Source: Solwaraspora sp. WMMD792
Lineage (GTDB): Bacteria > Actinomycetota > Actinomycetes > Mycobacteriales > Micromonosporaceae
Assembly (NCBI RefSeq): GCF_029626105.1
Contig: NZ_JARUBH010000009.1
Location: forward strand, 6,876,011-6,940,010
DNA length: 64,000 nucleotides
Direction of reading: 5' to 3'
Positions 40,886 through 49,136 of the stretch are shown piece after piece. How positions within the stretch are numbered: the stretch's first letter is position 1; every line of letters begins with the position of its first letter. A program made the translations under genes and the position numbers. The notes under the pieces were generated by a model. The model saw only the letters and a list, made by a program, of their open reading frames with translations. It made no database searches and was not told where the DNA came from.

Positions 40886-43111
40886 TTAGCGGCCAGGACT
40901 CCGATTGACGCTGCCATCCTCGGAGGCGTTGCCGTCCAGAAGACCTCGCTCCAACGCGTCAGAGCGCACGTCGAACAGGGTTACAAGCCTGCCACTCCGC
41001 CGAACCTTCCAGTAGCTCCATCCGTTCATAGTCCGCTTACCGGTTACCGCCGATCCCGCAGGGGACGGTGAATCAAACTGCTCACCCGTCGCCAACTCGA
41101 GTTTTCGCTCCGCGTTGACATGAGCGACGTAGCGAATGCCCCGATATACCAGTTGTAGCTCTTCGCCCGAGCGGAGGACTCCGGCAGAAACCAAGTGCCC
41201 AATAGTGATCCCACCGAAGTAGGCGCGGGTTCGCCGTGCGGCTGCCTCTGCAGTTGTCCGTTGGGGTACGGAGACCTGAGGTGGGACAATAAACCCTAGA
41301 CGCTGCGGATGCCAAACGATCTCACACAGCCGTTGAAATAGTTGCTGGCGAGTATCGATTGCCGCCGTGTCGAACTTTTCGAACGGACGGAATAGCTTCT
41401 CCAGCCCGTTTTTTTTGATAAAACCAGTGAAAGGCTTATTTCGTTCGTGATGCACCTTGTGAAGAGATGCAGCCAGATTGTTCTGGCTGCGGTACCACTC
41501 GACTTTATCTTCATACGCCGCCGCCTGATAGGCTGCATTATGGGACTTCTGAAGCAACAACAGGGCACCAATGCGGTTCCGTTGATACCGAAACCTGTCC
41601 TCGGTTTTAACTTCCGCCTGATGCCTCTCGAATTTGTTGGCCCATATGTGCTCGATTTCAAACGGCTCCGATCGATCAAGATAACGCGCCACTTGATCAG
41701 AACGCCCAATTTCTTGTTCGACGAACGCCGTAATCCGGGCTAGCAGATATCTAACCTGTGCACGGTTGTCCGGACGCAGTCCGTATTGTCGAATGTCGGA
41801 GAACGAGGAATCGAGGACGCTGCCCTGAGCACCCAACAGGTTCTTTAACCGATCAAGGTCACCACAGACACGAATCTCGCAAAGCAGCGCGAAGAACTCG
41901 GGAGCCGCAGCATGCGGGCGATCATCTCCATTTCTAATTATGGTTTTCACGTATGCCAGATCAAGGTACCTGGCAACCAGTCCAGCTTTTTCACGAAATT
42001 GAGAATCGGTATCTTCCGGCGTAAGCGCAGCCAAAAGGAAGGGCATCTGGTCGATTTCATTGACCGAATTGAAAAACACCGCCTCCAGACCTCGCTCCAA
42101 GGTAGTGGTAGCCGCTGCGAGCGTAACGAAGCGCTCTGACAGTTTGGGAAGATCTCGCTCGATGAAGCGGGCAAAGTCGGCAGGATACTCGAGCTGAAGT
42201 CTCGATTCCGCATTAAGCTGGACCCAACCATGGAACGATATTCCGATATCCATGACGTCAGCTTTATCACTTGCGTACTTCCCAACAAGCAACGCTTGCA
42301 GGAACCGTGTCGTTGCCTGGCCACCAATGCCATGAAGCCGAGTAAGCATAGACCGCCAGATTTCACCCAAACGGCCACGGTTATGCACGTTATCGGCTCG
42401 TCGCAGCAAAAAGCTCTTAAGAAGGTCTGCCGGGCCTAACTGCACGCCGCGGTCGTTCATGGTTTCGAATATCGACCAGCCCTGACGGCGGTCCACTGCG
42501 TCGATACCTACCAGACAGACACGATTTAGGAGCCAGTGGATAAATAGCGGCAGAGCCTCGTCACGAATGACCTCAGGAAGCAGATCCTCGATATCTTCAC
42601 TACGATCGAATAAGTTTACAACCGACGGACTCGCACCAATAGGGAGACTATAAAGTTTATCATCCAATATAGACTCTAGCAAAGGTGACCGCTCAGGCTC
42701 ATCGATAGCGTAGGCGCGTTCGCCGTATGAAGTTCCGGCGATGAGCGGCTCAAGAGCCGCGATGTCGTTCGCGTACTCGCGGCGATTTGCTTCGATGGCC
42801 AGCCTGCGGAGGTGGAGCATGAGTAGGTGGAGTGTCGTAATACGCTGCTGCCCGTCCACGAGTGCAGCGAATCCGTTATCGCGGTAGTAGACGAAGGGGC
42901 CGAGAAAGTAGGGGTCGAATAGCCGAACGTCGCGACGCTCCTGACCTGCAGTCCAATGCTGAAGGAACCGGCTCGCAAGATCATCGATGAGGGCTTTGAC
43001 ATCCTGCCTACCCCAGCTGTACTCGCGCTGGAACGAATCCAGTTTAAACTGGAACGTGCTGAACAGCCCTTGCACGGTGAAGCCGTCGCCACGGATGGGC
43101 GCGTCGGACAC
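40886..43111 (-). CDS. GmrSD-type (DUF262-DUF1524) restriction protein with C-terminal RAMA-like domain
   Basis: 741 residues. DUF262/GmrS part: FQREYSWGRQDVKALIDDL, LVDGQQRITTLHLLMLHL (DGQQR nucleotide-hydrolysis motif, about 85-101), FETMNDRGVQLGPADLLKSFLL. DUF1524/GmrD nuclease part: IEHIWANKFE (His-Me type, about 485) with RNRIGALLLLQKSHN. The last ~90 residues (YFGGITIGHLVSAGVLRSGEELQLVYRG...WKVRRSGRLVTLFDVR) resemble a RAMA domain. These proteins cut modified phage DNA (established for GmrSD). Opposite strand within the split hsd locus, lower G+C than neighbours. GTG start after GGGAGGT. Confidence 0.88.
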   Translation of the reverse strand: MSDAPIRGDGFTVQGLFSTFQFKLDSFQREYSWGRQDVKALIDDLASRFLQHWTAGQERRDVRLFDPYFLGPFVYYRDNGFAALVDGQQRITTLHLLMLHLRRLAIEANRREYANDIAALEPLIAGTSYGERAYAIDEPERSPLLESILDDKLYSLPIGASPSVVNLFDRSEDIEDLLPEVIRDEALPLFIHWLLNRVCLVGIDAVDRRQGWSIFETMNDRGVQLGPADLLKSFLLRRADNVHNRGRLGEIWRSMLTRLHGIGGQATTRFLQALLVGKYASDKADVMDIGISFHGWVQLNAESRLQLEYPADFARFIERDLPKLSERFVTLAAATTTLERGLEAVFFNSVNEIDQMPFLLAALTPEDTDSQFREKAGLVARYLDLAYVKTIIRNGDDRPHAAAPEFFALLCEIRVCGDLDRLKNLLGAQGSVLDSSFSDIRQYGLRPDNRAQVRYLLARITAFVEQEIGRSDQVARYLDRSEPFEIEHIWANKFERHQAEVKTEDRFRYQRNRIGALLLLQKSHNAAYQAAAYEDKVEWYRSQNNLAASLHKVHHERNKPFTGFIKKNGLEKLFRPFEKFDTAAIDTRQQLFQRLCEIVWHPQRLGFIVPPQVSVPQRTTAEAAARRTRAYFGGITIGHLVSAGVLRSGEELQLVYRGIRYVAHVNAERKLELATGEQFDSPSPAGSAVTGKRTMNGWSYWKVRRSGRLVTLFDVRSDALERGLLDGNASEDGSVNRSPGR

Positions 43112-43662
43112 GGCCTACCTCCCTTGCATCCGCTTTTGCGATGCCGCAAAGTGTAGCTGTGCTTTGGCTTGACCTTGAACCCGCCTCACATGTCCACAGT
43201 CGCCTGAACCGGTCGCCGCGATCACGGTTCGCACAAGACCACGAGTCATCGGTACGCCACGAACAAGCTGGGAGGACGCACGCCTGGTCAACGATCTGCC
43301 GGTCCGATCCATGCCTCACACGGCAAGGCCGCCTCTGGCGCGGTTATCAACAGTCGATCCGCCGGCACTTCGGCCATCCCGCCATTGATTCCGTCGCGTT
43401 GGGCCAGGGCAACCACCCAGTTGATCTCGGCACTACGACGTTCGGGGTGGGTTGATCGGTCAAGACGCCAGAGTCATGGCATGCGTCCGCACCCGACACG
43501 TAATGGCTGCTCCTCTTGCGCAGCCATGCGCCTTGCCGACACTCGTGTGGGTTGCGAGGCAGTGCGCCGCAGTTCTCGAGGGCGGGTACGGTCGAGGTAG
43601 CGAACCGCCGGCCAGGCCAGCGGTCGGTGGTCCGGCCCGCTATCCAGGAGGTTTGCGACAGT
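43112..43662. other. Intergenic, 551 bp, divergent promoter region
   Basis: No gene is supported; open frames have no ribosome-binding site or family likeness. It must contain promoters for the GmrSD-type gene (minus) and the XRE/TPR gene (plus). A TTTGCG-ATGC-CGCAAA dyad (43135-43150) lies 24 bp upstream of the GmrSD-type start codon. AGGAGG (43646-43651) precedes the XRE ATG. Confidence 0.5.
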
Positions 43663-44853
43663 ATGTCCGAGAAGGCCGACACCGTCGGTTCCCGGATCCG
43701 GTACTGGCGGATGCGTCGGGGTGGGATGAGCCAAGGCGTTCTCGCCGGCTTGGCTGGTGTCAGCCAGCCGTACATCTCGCAGCTGGAGTCCGGTAGCAAG
43801 AGTGTCGATCGGCGGTCAACGCTGGTCGCTATCGCGGGTGCTCTTCAGGTGACCGTGGCCGACCTGCTGGGGCAGGGCGCCGAGCCGGGGGATCCGGCGC
43901 GGGACCGGGCAGGGGCGTGTGTTCCGGAGATCTGGTCGGCGCTGATCGAGATCGAGGATGGCGAACGGCAGGCACCGACTGGCAGCGCTGAGGAGCTGGC
44001 GGGGCGGATTGCTCGTGTCGACCAGCTCAGGGCGAGCGCGAACTACCCGGCTATGGCACCGATGCTGCCTGGCCTGCTGCACGCTGCCGCCGCTGTTGGC
44101 GAAACCACGCTCGCTCACGCCGCCTATCTGACCTCGACGTGTCTACGGAACCTCGGTTACCGGCATCTCGCGCTGAACGCCGCCCGCGTAGCGGTGGCAG
44201 CCGCTGAGGAGGCCGAGGACCCGGCCTGGATTGGCGCGGCACGGTTCGCGTACACCCAGAGCCTGCCGATCGAGTCCGCCGCGCTCGCCGCACGAGCCGC
44301 CGACCGCTCGCTCGCCGAGGCCCAGGCCGCCGCCGCTGATCTGCGGGTCCGGCAGGTACTCGGCCAACTGCACCTCGCGGCCGCACTGACCTACGCTGTC
44401 AGTGGCCGGGCGGACACCGCACACGATCACCTGGCGGAAGCGGCCAGGGACGCGGCAAGCGTCGGGGATCCAGCCGACGGCGCGGGCTTCAACGGCTGTG
44501 GCTTCGGCCCGACCAACGTCGGCCTCTGGGAGATGTCGATCGCCGCCGAGCTGGGTGAGCACGGCCGCGTCATCGAGCTGTCCCGTACGGTACGTCCACA
44601 AACCCTCGTCGCCGCCAACCGTCACCAGTCCTACTGGCTCGACCTCGGCCGGGCGTTCTCGGCCAGTGGGCGGCGCGACGCCGAGGCATTGGCGGCGTTC
44701 ATCCAGGCCGAACGGGCCGCGCCGGCACCGTTCGCGTTGAACCCACTCGCCCGCGAGGCGGTCGTCGCCATCATGCACCGCACCCGACGGCGCGCGGTCC
44801 CCGACGACCTGCGCATGCTGGCCGGTCGACTCGGCATCACACTGCGGCCATAA
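43663..44853 (+). CDS. XRE-family regulator with C-terminal TPR-like region
   Basis: 396 residues. HTH: RIRYWRMRRGGMSQGVLAGLAGVSQPYISQLESGSKSVDRRS (about 10-50). The rest (about 100-390) is an Ala/Leu-rich helical repeat region of TPR type. Such proteins are common in actinomycetes and usually sense a signal through the repeats; the target is unknown. ATG 43663 is preceded by AGGAGG at 11 bp; the frame is open to 43516 but without a site. It is followed after 131 bp by a membrane microprotein and a second regulator of the same type. Confidence 0.82.
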   Translation: MSEKADTVGSRIRYWRMRRGGMSQGVLAGLAGVSQPYISQLESGSKSVDRRSTLVAIAGALQVTVADLLGQGAEPGDPARDRAGACVPEIWSALIEIEDGERQAPTGSAEELAGRIARVDQLRASANYPAMAPMLPGLLHAAAAVGETTLAHAAYLTSTCLRNLGYRHLALNAARVAVAAAEEAEDPAWIGAARFAYTQSLPIESAALAARAADRSLAEAQAAAADLRVRQVLGQLHLAAALTYAVSGRADTAHDHLAEAARDAASVGDPADGAGFNGCGFGPTNVGLWEMSIAAELGEHGRVIELSRTVRPQTLVAANRHQSYWLDLGRAFSASGRRDAEALAAFIQAERAAPAPFALNPLAREAVVAIMHRTRRRAVPDDLRMLAGRLGITLRP

Positions 44854-44984
44854 CTGCAAGTAATAGATCAACTACAAGTCACTTTTACCGTCCTGTGTGG
44901 CGCATGCAACCGCATGCCCAGACAGCCAGGCGGCAGTGAGCGCAGTTCGCTCCGAGTGCCGCCGCGCACGACAGCGGAGTGCCT

Positions 44985-45128
44985 GTGATCGCCAGACTGC
45001 TACCGATCGTGTTCGCCGGTCTGATGCCCGGCTTCCTCCTCGGCCTGTTCGCGTTCCGGGTCAAGTCCCGGTGGTGCCCGCGCTGCGGCGCGACCACCGA
45101 GGAGATCTACCGGAGCATGCACCGATGA
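44985..45128 (+). CDS. 47-residue membrane microprotein with zinc-ribbon-like CxxC
   Basis: GTG-initiated small frame: a short hydrophobic span (LLPIVFAGLMPGFLLGLFAF) followed by VKSRWCPRCGATTEEIYRSMHR. Its TGA overlaps the ATG of the second XRE/TPR regulator (ATGA), which supports translation. Function unknown; it may tether or modulate the regulator at the membrane. Confidence 0.6.
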   Translation: MIARLLPIVFAGLMPGFLLGLFAFRVKSRWCPRCGATTEEIYRSMHR

Positions 45129-46360
45129 CCGCGCCCGGCCGCCACCGCATCGCCGAACTGCCCATTGGCCGGCGGATTGCCCAACTGCGCGCCCGGCGTG
45201 GCCTGACCCAGCAGGTCTTCGCCGACCGGATCGGCAAGTCCCATTCGTGGGTCGACAAGGTCGAACGCGGCATCCGATCCCTCGACCGGATCTCCGTCGT
45301 GCACACCGTCGCCGCCGTCCTCGGCGTCACCCCCGAAACCATCCTCGCCCCCACCACCAGCAGCCGACCCGAACCCACCACCGACACCACCACGGCCGCC
45401 GTCGAACACCTCCGCGCCGCCCTCGCCCGCTACGACACCCCCACCCCCGACCAACCCGCACCGTCCGTCGAGGAGCTGTACCGCCGCATCCAGTACGCCC
45501 ACAGCGCCTACCAGCACGCCCACTACCCACAACTACTCCGGACGCTGCCCGACCTGCTCACCCACACCCGCCACACCACCACCGCCCACGCACGATCCGA
45601 CGCCGACCACCTGCGCACCCGCGTCTACCGGCTCACCGCGCATTTGCTGACCAAACTCGACGAACCCCACCTCGCCTGGCTCGCCGCCGACCGCGCCATC
45701 GCCACCGCCGCCGGCCACCCCCGGCACACCGCCGCAGCCGCCATCGCCCTCGCCCAGGCACTCCGAGCTCTGCACCGACCCACCCTCGCCACGCGAGCCG
45801 CGCTCACCGCCGTACCGCTGATCGACCCGGCCGCGACCAACGACGCCGCACCGGACGACCACGCTCTCGCCGGCACCCTGCTCATCGAAGCCGCCCTCGC
45901 CGCCGCCACCGGCAACGACCCCACCACCGCCCACCAGCTCACCGACCGCGCCGACAAACACGCAGCCACCAGCCACGACCAGCGGCGCCCCGACGACGGC
46001 GACACCACCATGACCGTCTTCGGGCCGACCGCCGTCGCGCTCGCCCGCGCCCAGGTCGCCGCAGCCCTCGGCAACCCTCACCAGGCCATCACCCACCACC
46101 AGCACGCCACCGCCGGTCACGGCTGGCGGGAACTGCCCGCCGAGCACCGCGCCGCCCACCTGATCGACATCACCCGCGCCTACCTCGACACCGGCAACCC
46201 CACGGCCGCCGCCCGCGCCATCATCGCCGCCGACCAGATCGCCCCCGCCGAAACCCGCACCCGACCCACCGCCCACGCCGTCGTCGCCACGCTCCTACGG
46301 ACCGCACCCACCCCCGACCTGACCCGCCTCGCCACCACCATCGGCCTCACCCCACGCTGA
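45125..46360 (+). CDS. XRE-family regulator with TPR-like region (second copy type)
   Basis: 411 residues. HTH: RIAQLRARRGLTQQVFADRIGKSHSWVDKVERGIRSLDR (about 17-55), Thr/Pro linker, then a helical repeat region (about 95-405) with Ala/His-rich TPR-like units. It is unlike the first XRE/TPR protein in detail, and its coding strand is strongly C-ending (ACC, CCC, GCC), suggesting separate origins. ATGA overlap with the microprotein gene. The 3' end faces a convergent small HTH gene 20 bp away. Confidence 0.82.
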   Translation: MTAPGRHRIAELPIGRRIAQLRARRGLTQQVFADRIGKSHSWVDKVERGIRSLDRISVVHTVAAVLGVTPETILAPTTSSRPEPTTDTTTAAVEHLRAALARYDTPTPDQPAPSVEELYRRIQYAHSAYQHAHYPQLLRTLPDLLTHTRHTTTAHARSDADHLRTRVYRLTAHLLTKLDEPHLAWLAADRAIATAAGHPRHTAAAAIALAQALRALHRPTLATRAALTAVPLIDPAATNDAAPDDHALAGTLLIEAALAAATGNDPTTAHQLTDRADKHAATSHDQRRPDDGDTTMTVFGPTAVALARAQVAAALGNPHQAITHHQHATAGHGWRELPAEHRAAHLIDITRAYLDTGNPTAAARAIIAADQIAPAETRTRPTAHAVVATLLRTAPTPDLTRLATTIGLTPR

Positions 46361-46379
46361 CGCGGTGATGGGGTGCAGG

Positions 46380-46697
46380 TCAGGCGATCGCGGCGATGTC
46401 GCCGTCGTCGAAGTAGATGGCCTGGTGAAGCCGGCCACCGAGCGCGGCGGCGTAGCGGGCGACGACATCCTGCCCGGAGATCTTGCCCTGTTCGATCTGG
46501 GAAACCCGGCCCTTGGTGACGCCCATCCGGTCGGCGACCTGTTGCTGGGTCAGGCCTCGGGCCTTGCGTACCTCGGCGAGGCGGTGCCCGACGACGGTGG
46601 CCAACAGCTCCCGCTTGCCTGCCTCGACTGCGTCCTCACCGCCGGCCCGTGTGACATAGGCGCTCCGGACGTCGCTCCAGCGCATGTAGCTCGTCAT
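46380..46697 (-). CDS. Small XRE-type HTH protein (antitoxin-like)
   Basis: 105 residues. Helical N-terminus (WSDVRSAYVTRAGGEDAVEAGKRELLATVVGHRLAEVRKARG) and HTH (LTQQQVADRMGVTKGRVSQIEQGKISG), like antitoxins paired with RelE toxins. A strong AGGAGGT precedes the ATG. It lies 82 bp downstream of the HigA-like antitoxin in the same direction and has no toxin gene of its own, so it may be a third member of that locus or an orphan. Confidence 0.75.
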   Translation of the reverse strand: MTSYMRWSDVRSAYVTRAGGEDAVEAGKRELLATVVGHRLAEVRKARGLTQQQVADRMGVTKGRVSQIEQGKISGQDVVARYAAALGGRLHQAIYFDDGDIAAIA

Positions 46698-46779
46698 GGC
46701 TTGACCTCCTGCATGGCACCTTCTCCTCGATCAGTCCCGCAGCCGGGCAGACCCCACCACTGATCTGCTGTCAGCCTCG

Positions 46780-47079
46780 TCAGGCAGCGGCGTCGCGGGG
46801 CTCGAAACCGACCTTCAGGATCACTCCCAGCGCCGCTGCCAGCCGCTCCAGCACCACGAGTGTCGGCACGGTCCCGCCAGCCTCGAACCGGGCCACCGCA
46901 GACTGCGTCATCCCTGACGCCGTTGCCAACTGCGTCTGACTCCAACCGCGACGCTCGCGCAACTCACGCACCGAACGACCGAGCTCGAACGCCAAGCGCG
47001 CCGCCTCGTACGCCTCAGCGGCACCCGGCTCAGCCAACCGCCGCTCCCGCATCGCAGCCCAACCGCCACCCTCACCCAT
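46780..47079 (-). CDS. HigA/XRE-type antitoxin
   Basis: 99 residues. HTH: LGRSVRELRERRGWSQTQLATASGMTQSAVARFEAGGTVPTLVVLERLAAALG (about 34-86), the pattern of HigA-like antitoxins. The start lies 2 bp after the toxin stop with GAGGAGG upstream, giving toxin-first order as in higBA. It should neutralise the toxin and, with it, repress the promoter dyad at 47434-47449. Confidence 0.85.
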   Translation of the reverse strand: MGEGGGWAAMRERRLAEPGAAEAYEAARLAFELGRSVRELRERRGWSQTQLATASGMTQSAVARFEAGGTVPTLVVLERLAAALGVILKVGFEPRDAAA

Positions 47080-47081
47080 GA

Positions 47082-47435
47082 CTAGACCTCCTCCTCGCCC
47101 TCAACCTGGTGTGCCTCGTCGATACACCGCGCCAGCGCCTGCCGCGCCCGGTCGATCTCCCGCTCCTCGCGCATCCGGGTCTTGAAGAAGACCGTCAGCA
47201 AGATGATCCGCCTTCCAGGCCCGATCCAGTAGGTGACCCTTACCGCGTGCTGCTCAAGGTGGAACCGCAACTCACGGAGCTTCCGATCAAGCTGCTTCGT
47301 GTAAGGCTCGCCCAGTAGCGGCCCCTGCTCGGCCAGCAGGTCGACGTAGAACGCGGCTCGGGCGAACAGGGCACTCGGCAGACTCTCCAACCACTTTTCT
47401 ACTTCCGGCTCCAGCTCCACGACACCCCAGGACAT
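47082..47435 (-). CDS. HigB/RelE-superfamily (Gp49-like) toxin
   Basis: 117 residues. The family pattern is clear: VVELEPEVEKWLESLP, LLAEQGPLLGEPYTKQLDRKLRELRFHLEQHAVRVTYWIGPGRRIILLTVFFKTRMREEREIDRARQ. Ribosome-dependent mRNA cleavage is the usual activity (family knowledge). ATG 47435 is chosen because family homology starts there; it lies inside a perfect inverted repeat and has no Shine-Dalgarno, so translation may be leaderless or begin on an extended transcript. Confidence 0.87.
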   Translation of the reverse strand: MSWGVVELEPEVEKWLESLPSALFARAAFYVDLLAEQGPLLGEPYTKQLDRKLRELRFHLEQHAVRVTYWIGPGRRIILLTVFFKTRMREEREIDRARQALARCIDEAHQVEGEEEV

Positions 47436-47449
47436 AGCATAGATGCTAT
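47434..47449. promoter_or_regulatory. Palindrome over the toxin start codon
   Basis: ATAGCAT-AG-ATGCTAT is a perfect 7-bp inverted repeat with a 2-nt spacer that overlaps the toxin ATG (47433-47435). A TATAGC -10-like element lies next to it. It is a natural autoregulatory site for the HigBA-type complex. Confidence 0.65.
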
Positions 47450-47508
47450 AGCAGCACGGCGGCCACAGCTGGCCCGACGCCAGCTGGACTGCACGGCCCA
47501 CTTGACGC

Positions 47509-47524
47509 ATTCCGTTATGGGAAT
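47509..47524. promoter_or_regulatory. ArsR-type operator next to its start codon
   Basis: ATTCC-GTTATG-GGAAT is a 5-bp inverted repeat that ends one base before the ATG at 47525, with TTGACG at 47502-47507. This fits autoregulation by the ArsR protein. Confidence 0.45.
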
Positions 47525-47878
47525 ATGATGGCTGGCGTGGCACGAGCAGCGACGACGTCGGACGTCTTCAACGCGATCGCCGAGCCGCAGCGCCGGGACA
47601 TCCTGGCGCTGCTGCGGGCGGGCGAGTGGCCGGTGACCGACCTGGCCCGGGAGCTGGGGATGAGCCAGCCACGGGCGTCCAAGCACCTGCGGGTGCTCCG
47701 GGAGGTGGGGCTGGTGCGGGTCCGCGAGGCGGGCAAGCAGCGCCTCTACGGCCTGGACGCGCGCGGCCTGCGGCCGATCCACGAGTGGGTCGGCGGATTC
47801 GAGCAGTTCTGGAACGGGAGTTTCGACCGGCTGGACGCCTACGTGCAGGACCTCAAGCAGACACGACAGGAGAAATGA
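47525..47878 (+). CDS. ArsR-family winged-helix regulator
   Basis: 117 residues. wHTH: DVFNAIAEPQRRDILALLRAGEWPVTDLARELGMSQPRASKHLRVLREVGLVRVREAGKQRLYGLD (about 13-78). It lacks metal-binding Cys clusters, so it is of the non-metal subclass that is usually coupled to SRPBCC/AHSA1 genes. ATG 47525 or the adjacent ATG 47528. Four bp separate it from the SRPBCC gene, so it heads a three-gene operon. Confidence 0.9.
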   Translation: MMAGVARAATTSDVFNAIAEPQRRDILALLRAGEWPVTDLARELGMSQPRASKHLRVLREVGLVRVREAGKQRLYGLDARGLRPIHEWVGGFEQFWNGSFDRLDAYVQDLKQTRQEK

Positions 47879-47881
47879 CCG

Positions 47882-48391
47882 ATGGCAGGAACAGAGCAGG
47901 AAACACCGGCGGAGCCGGCGACGGCCGACCGCGAGATCATGATCTCCCGGGTCATCGACGCCCCGCCGGAGCTGGTGTTCGAGGCGTTCACCGAGTTACG
48001 GCACCTGGCGCAGTGGTGGGGCCCGGAGGGGTTCAGCACCACCACGCGGTCCTTCGAGTTCCGCCTCGGCGGCGAGTGGGACTTCGTGATGTACGGCCCG
48101 GACGGCACCGACTACTCCGAATGGATCACCTGGACCGAGATCGTCCCACCGGAGCGGATCGCGCTGCTGCACGGTGAGTCCCGCGACGACCCGAACGCCT
48201 TCGAGTCGACCCTGGCCTTCACACCGGACGGCGCGGCGACCCGGATCAGCATGCGTACCGTCTTCCCCACCCGCGAGCTGCGCGACCAGGCCGTGGAGAA
48301 GTACCACGCGATCGAGGGCGGCGAGCAGACGCTGAGCAACCTGGCGGCCTACGTCGCCGACCTCGCCCAGCGGCGGCAGGAGGATCGCTGA
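47882..48391 (+). CDS. SRPBCC / AHSA1-type ligand-binding protein
   Basis: 169 residues. START-like fold pattern: IMISRVIDAPPELVFEAFTELRHLAQWWGPEGFSTTTRSFEFRLGGEWDFVMYGPDG, WTEIVPPERI, and the C-terminal helix KYHAIEGGEQTLSNLAAYVADL. Such proteins bind hydrophobic ligands and regularly follow ArsR genes. The stop overlaps the next ATG by one base. Confidence 0.9.
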   Translation: MAGTEQETPAEPATADREIMISRVIDAPPELVFEAFTELRHLAQWWGPEGFSTTTRSFEFRLGGEWDFVMYGPDGTDYSEWITWTEIVPPERIALLHGESRDDPNAFESTLAFTPDGAATRISMRTVFPTRELRDQAVEKYHAIEGGEQTLSNLAAYVADLAQRRQEDR

Positions 48392-49026
48392 TGGCCGGCA
48401 AGGTGTTCTTCAGCGTGTCGATGTCGCTGGACGGCTACAGCGCGCCCGAGCAGCGAGAGCAGGACCCGAAACTGGAGCGCTGGATGGCGCAGTGGATGGA
48501 ACTGCAGGCGTGGGCCTTCCCGCTGCGGTTCTTCCGGGAAAACCTGAAGCTGGGCGAAGGCGGCGAGCAGGGGCGCGACAACGATATCGCCCGGGAGACG
48601 TTCGAGCGCACCGGCGCGAGCATCATGGGCCGGCGCATGTTCGACCTCGGCGAGCGGGCATGGCCGGCAGAGGCGCCCTTCCACACCCCGGTCTTCGTGC
48701 TGACCCACAACAGGCGGGACCCGTGGGATCGGCCGGGCGGCACCACATTTCACTTCGTCGACGACGGCATCCACCGCGCACTGGAGCAGGCCCGCGAGGC
48801 CGCCGGCGACCGAGACGTCCGCATCGCCGGCGGCAGCGAGACGATCCTGCAGTACGTGAACGCCGGTCTGGTCGACGAGTTCTCGATCGCGCTCGCACCC
48901 GTGCTGTTCGGTGCCGGCACCCGGCTGTTCGATGGCGTGGACGCGGCCAAGGTCGCGTTGGAGCCGATCCGTTCGGAACCGTCGACACGGGTGACACACC
49001 TGACCTACGCCGTACACCCTCGGTAA
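48391..49026 (+). CDS. Dihydrofolate-reductase-like (RibD C-terminal) family protein
   Basis: 211 residues. KVFFSVSMSLDGYSAPE at the start, IMGRRMFDLGERAW, PVFVLTHNRR, VRIAGGSETILQYVNAGLVDEFSIALAPVLFGAGTRLFDG and ending in THLTYAV match the RibD_C/DHFR-like reductases. The true substrate of these stand-alone proteins is mostly unknown. Overlaps the SRPBCC gene by one base; last gene of the ArsR operon. Confidence 0.88.
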   Translation: MAGKVFFSVSMSLDGYSAPEQREQDPKLERWMAQWMELQAWAFPLRFFRENLKLGEGGEQGRDNDIARETFERTGASIMGRRMFDLGERAWPAEAPFHTPVFVLTHNRRDPWDRPGGTTFHFVDDGIHRALEQAREAAGDRDVRIAGGSETILQYVNAGLVDEFSIALAPVLFGAGTRLFDGVDAAKVALEPIRSEPSTRVTHLTYAVHPR

Positions 49027-49136
49027 CGCGCGACGGCGGCAGCGCGGCCCGTTCGGTGACTGTGCGGTAACCGCGTACGCCGGTACGCTCCGGCGGTGGG
49101 TCCGGCCGGGAAACCGGGCCCGGTGCGGGAGGCAGC

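Noticed and set aside
43112-43662. Possible small genes in the 551-bp gap
   Set aside because: Several frames of 65-110 codons exist on both strands, but none has a ribosome-binding site near its start or a recognisable pattern.
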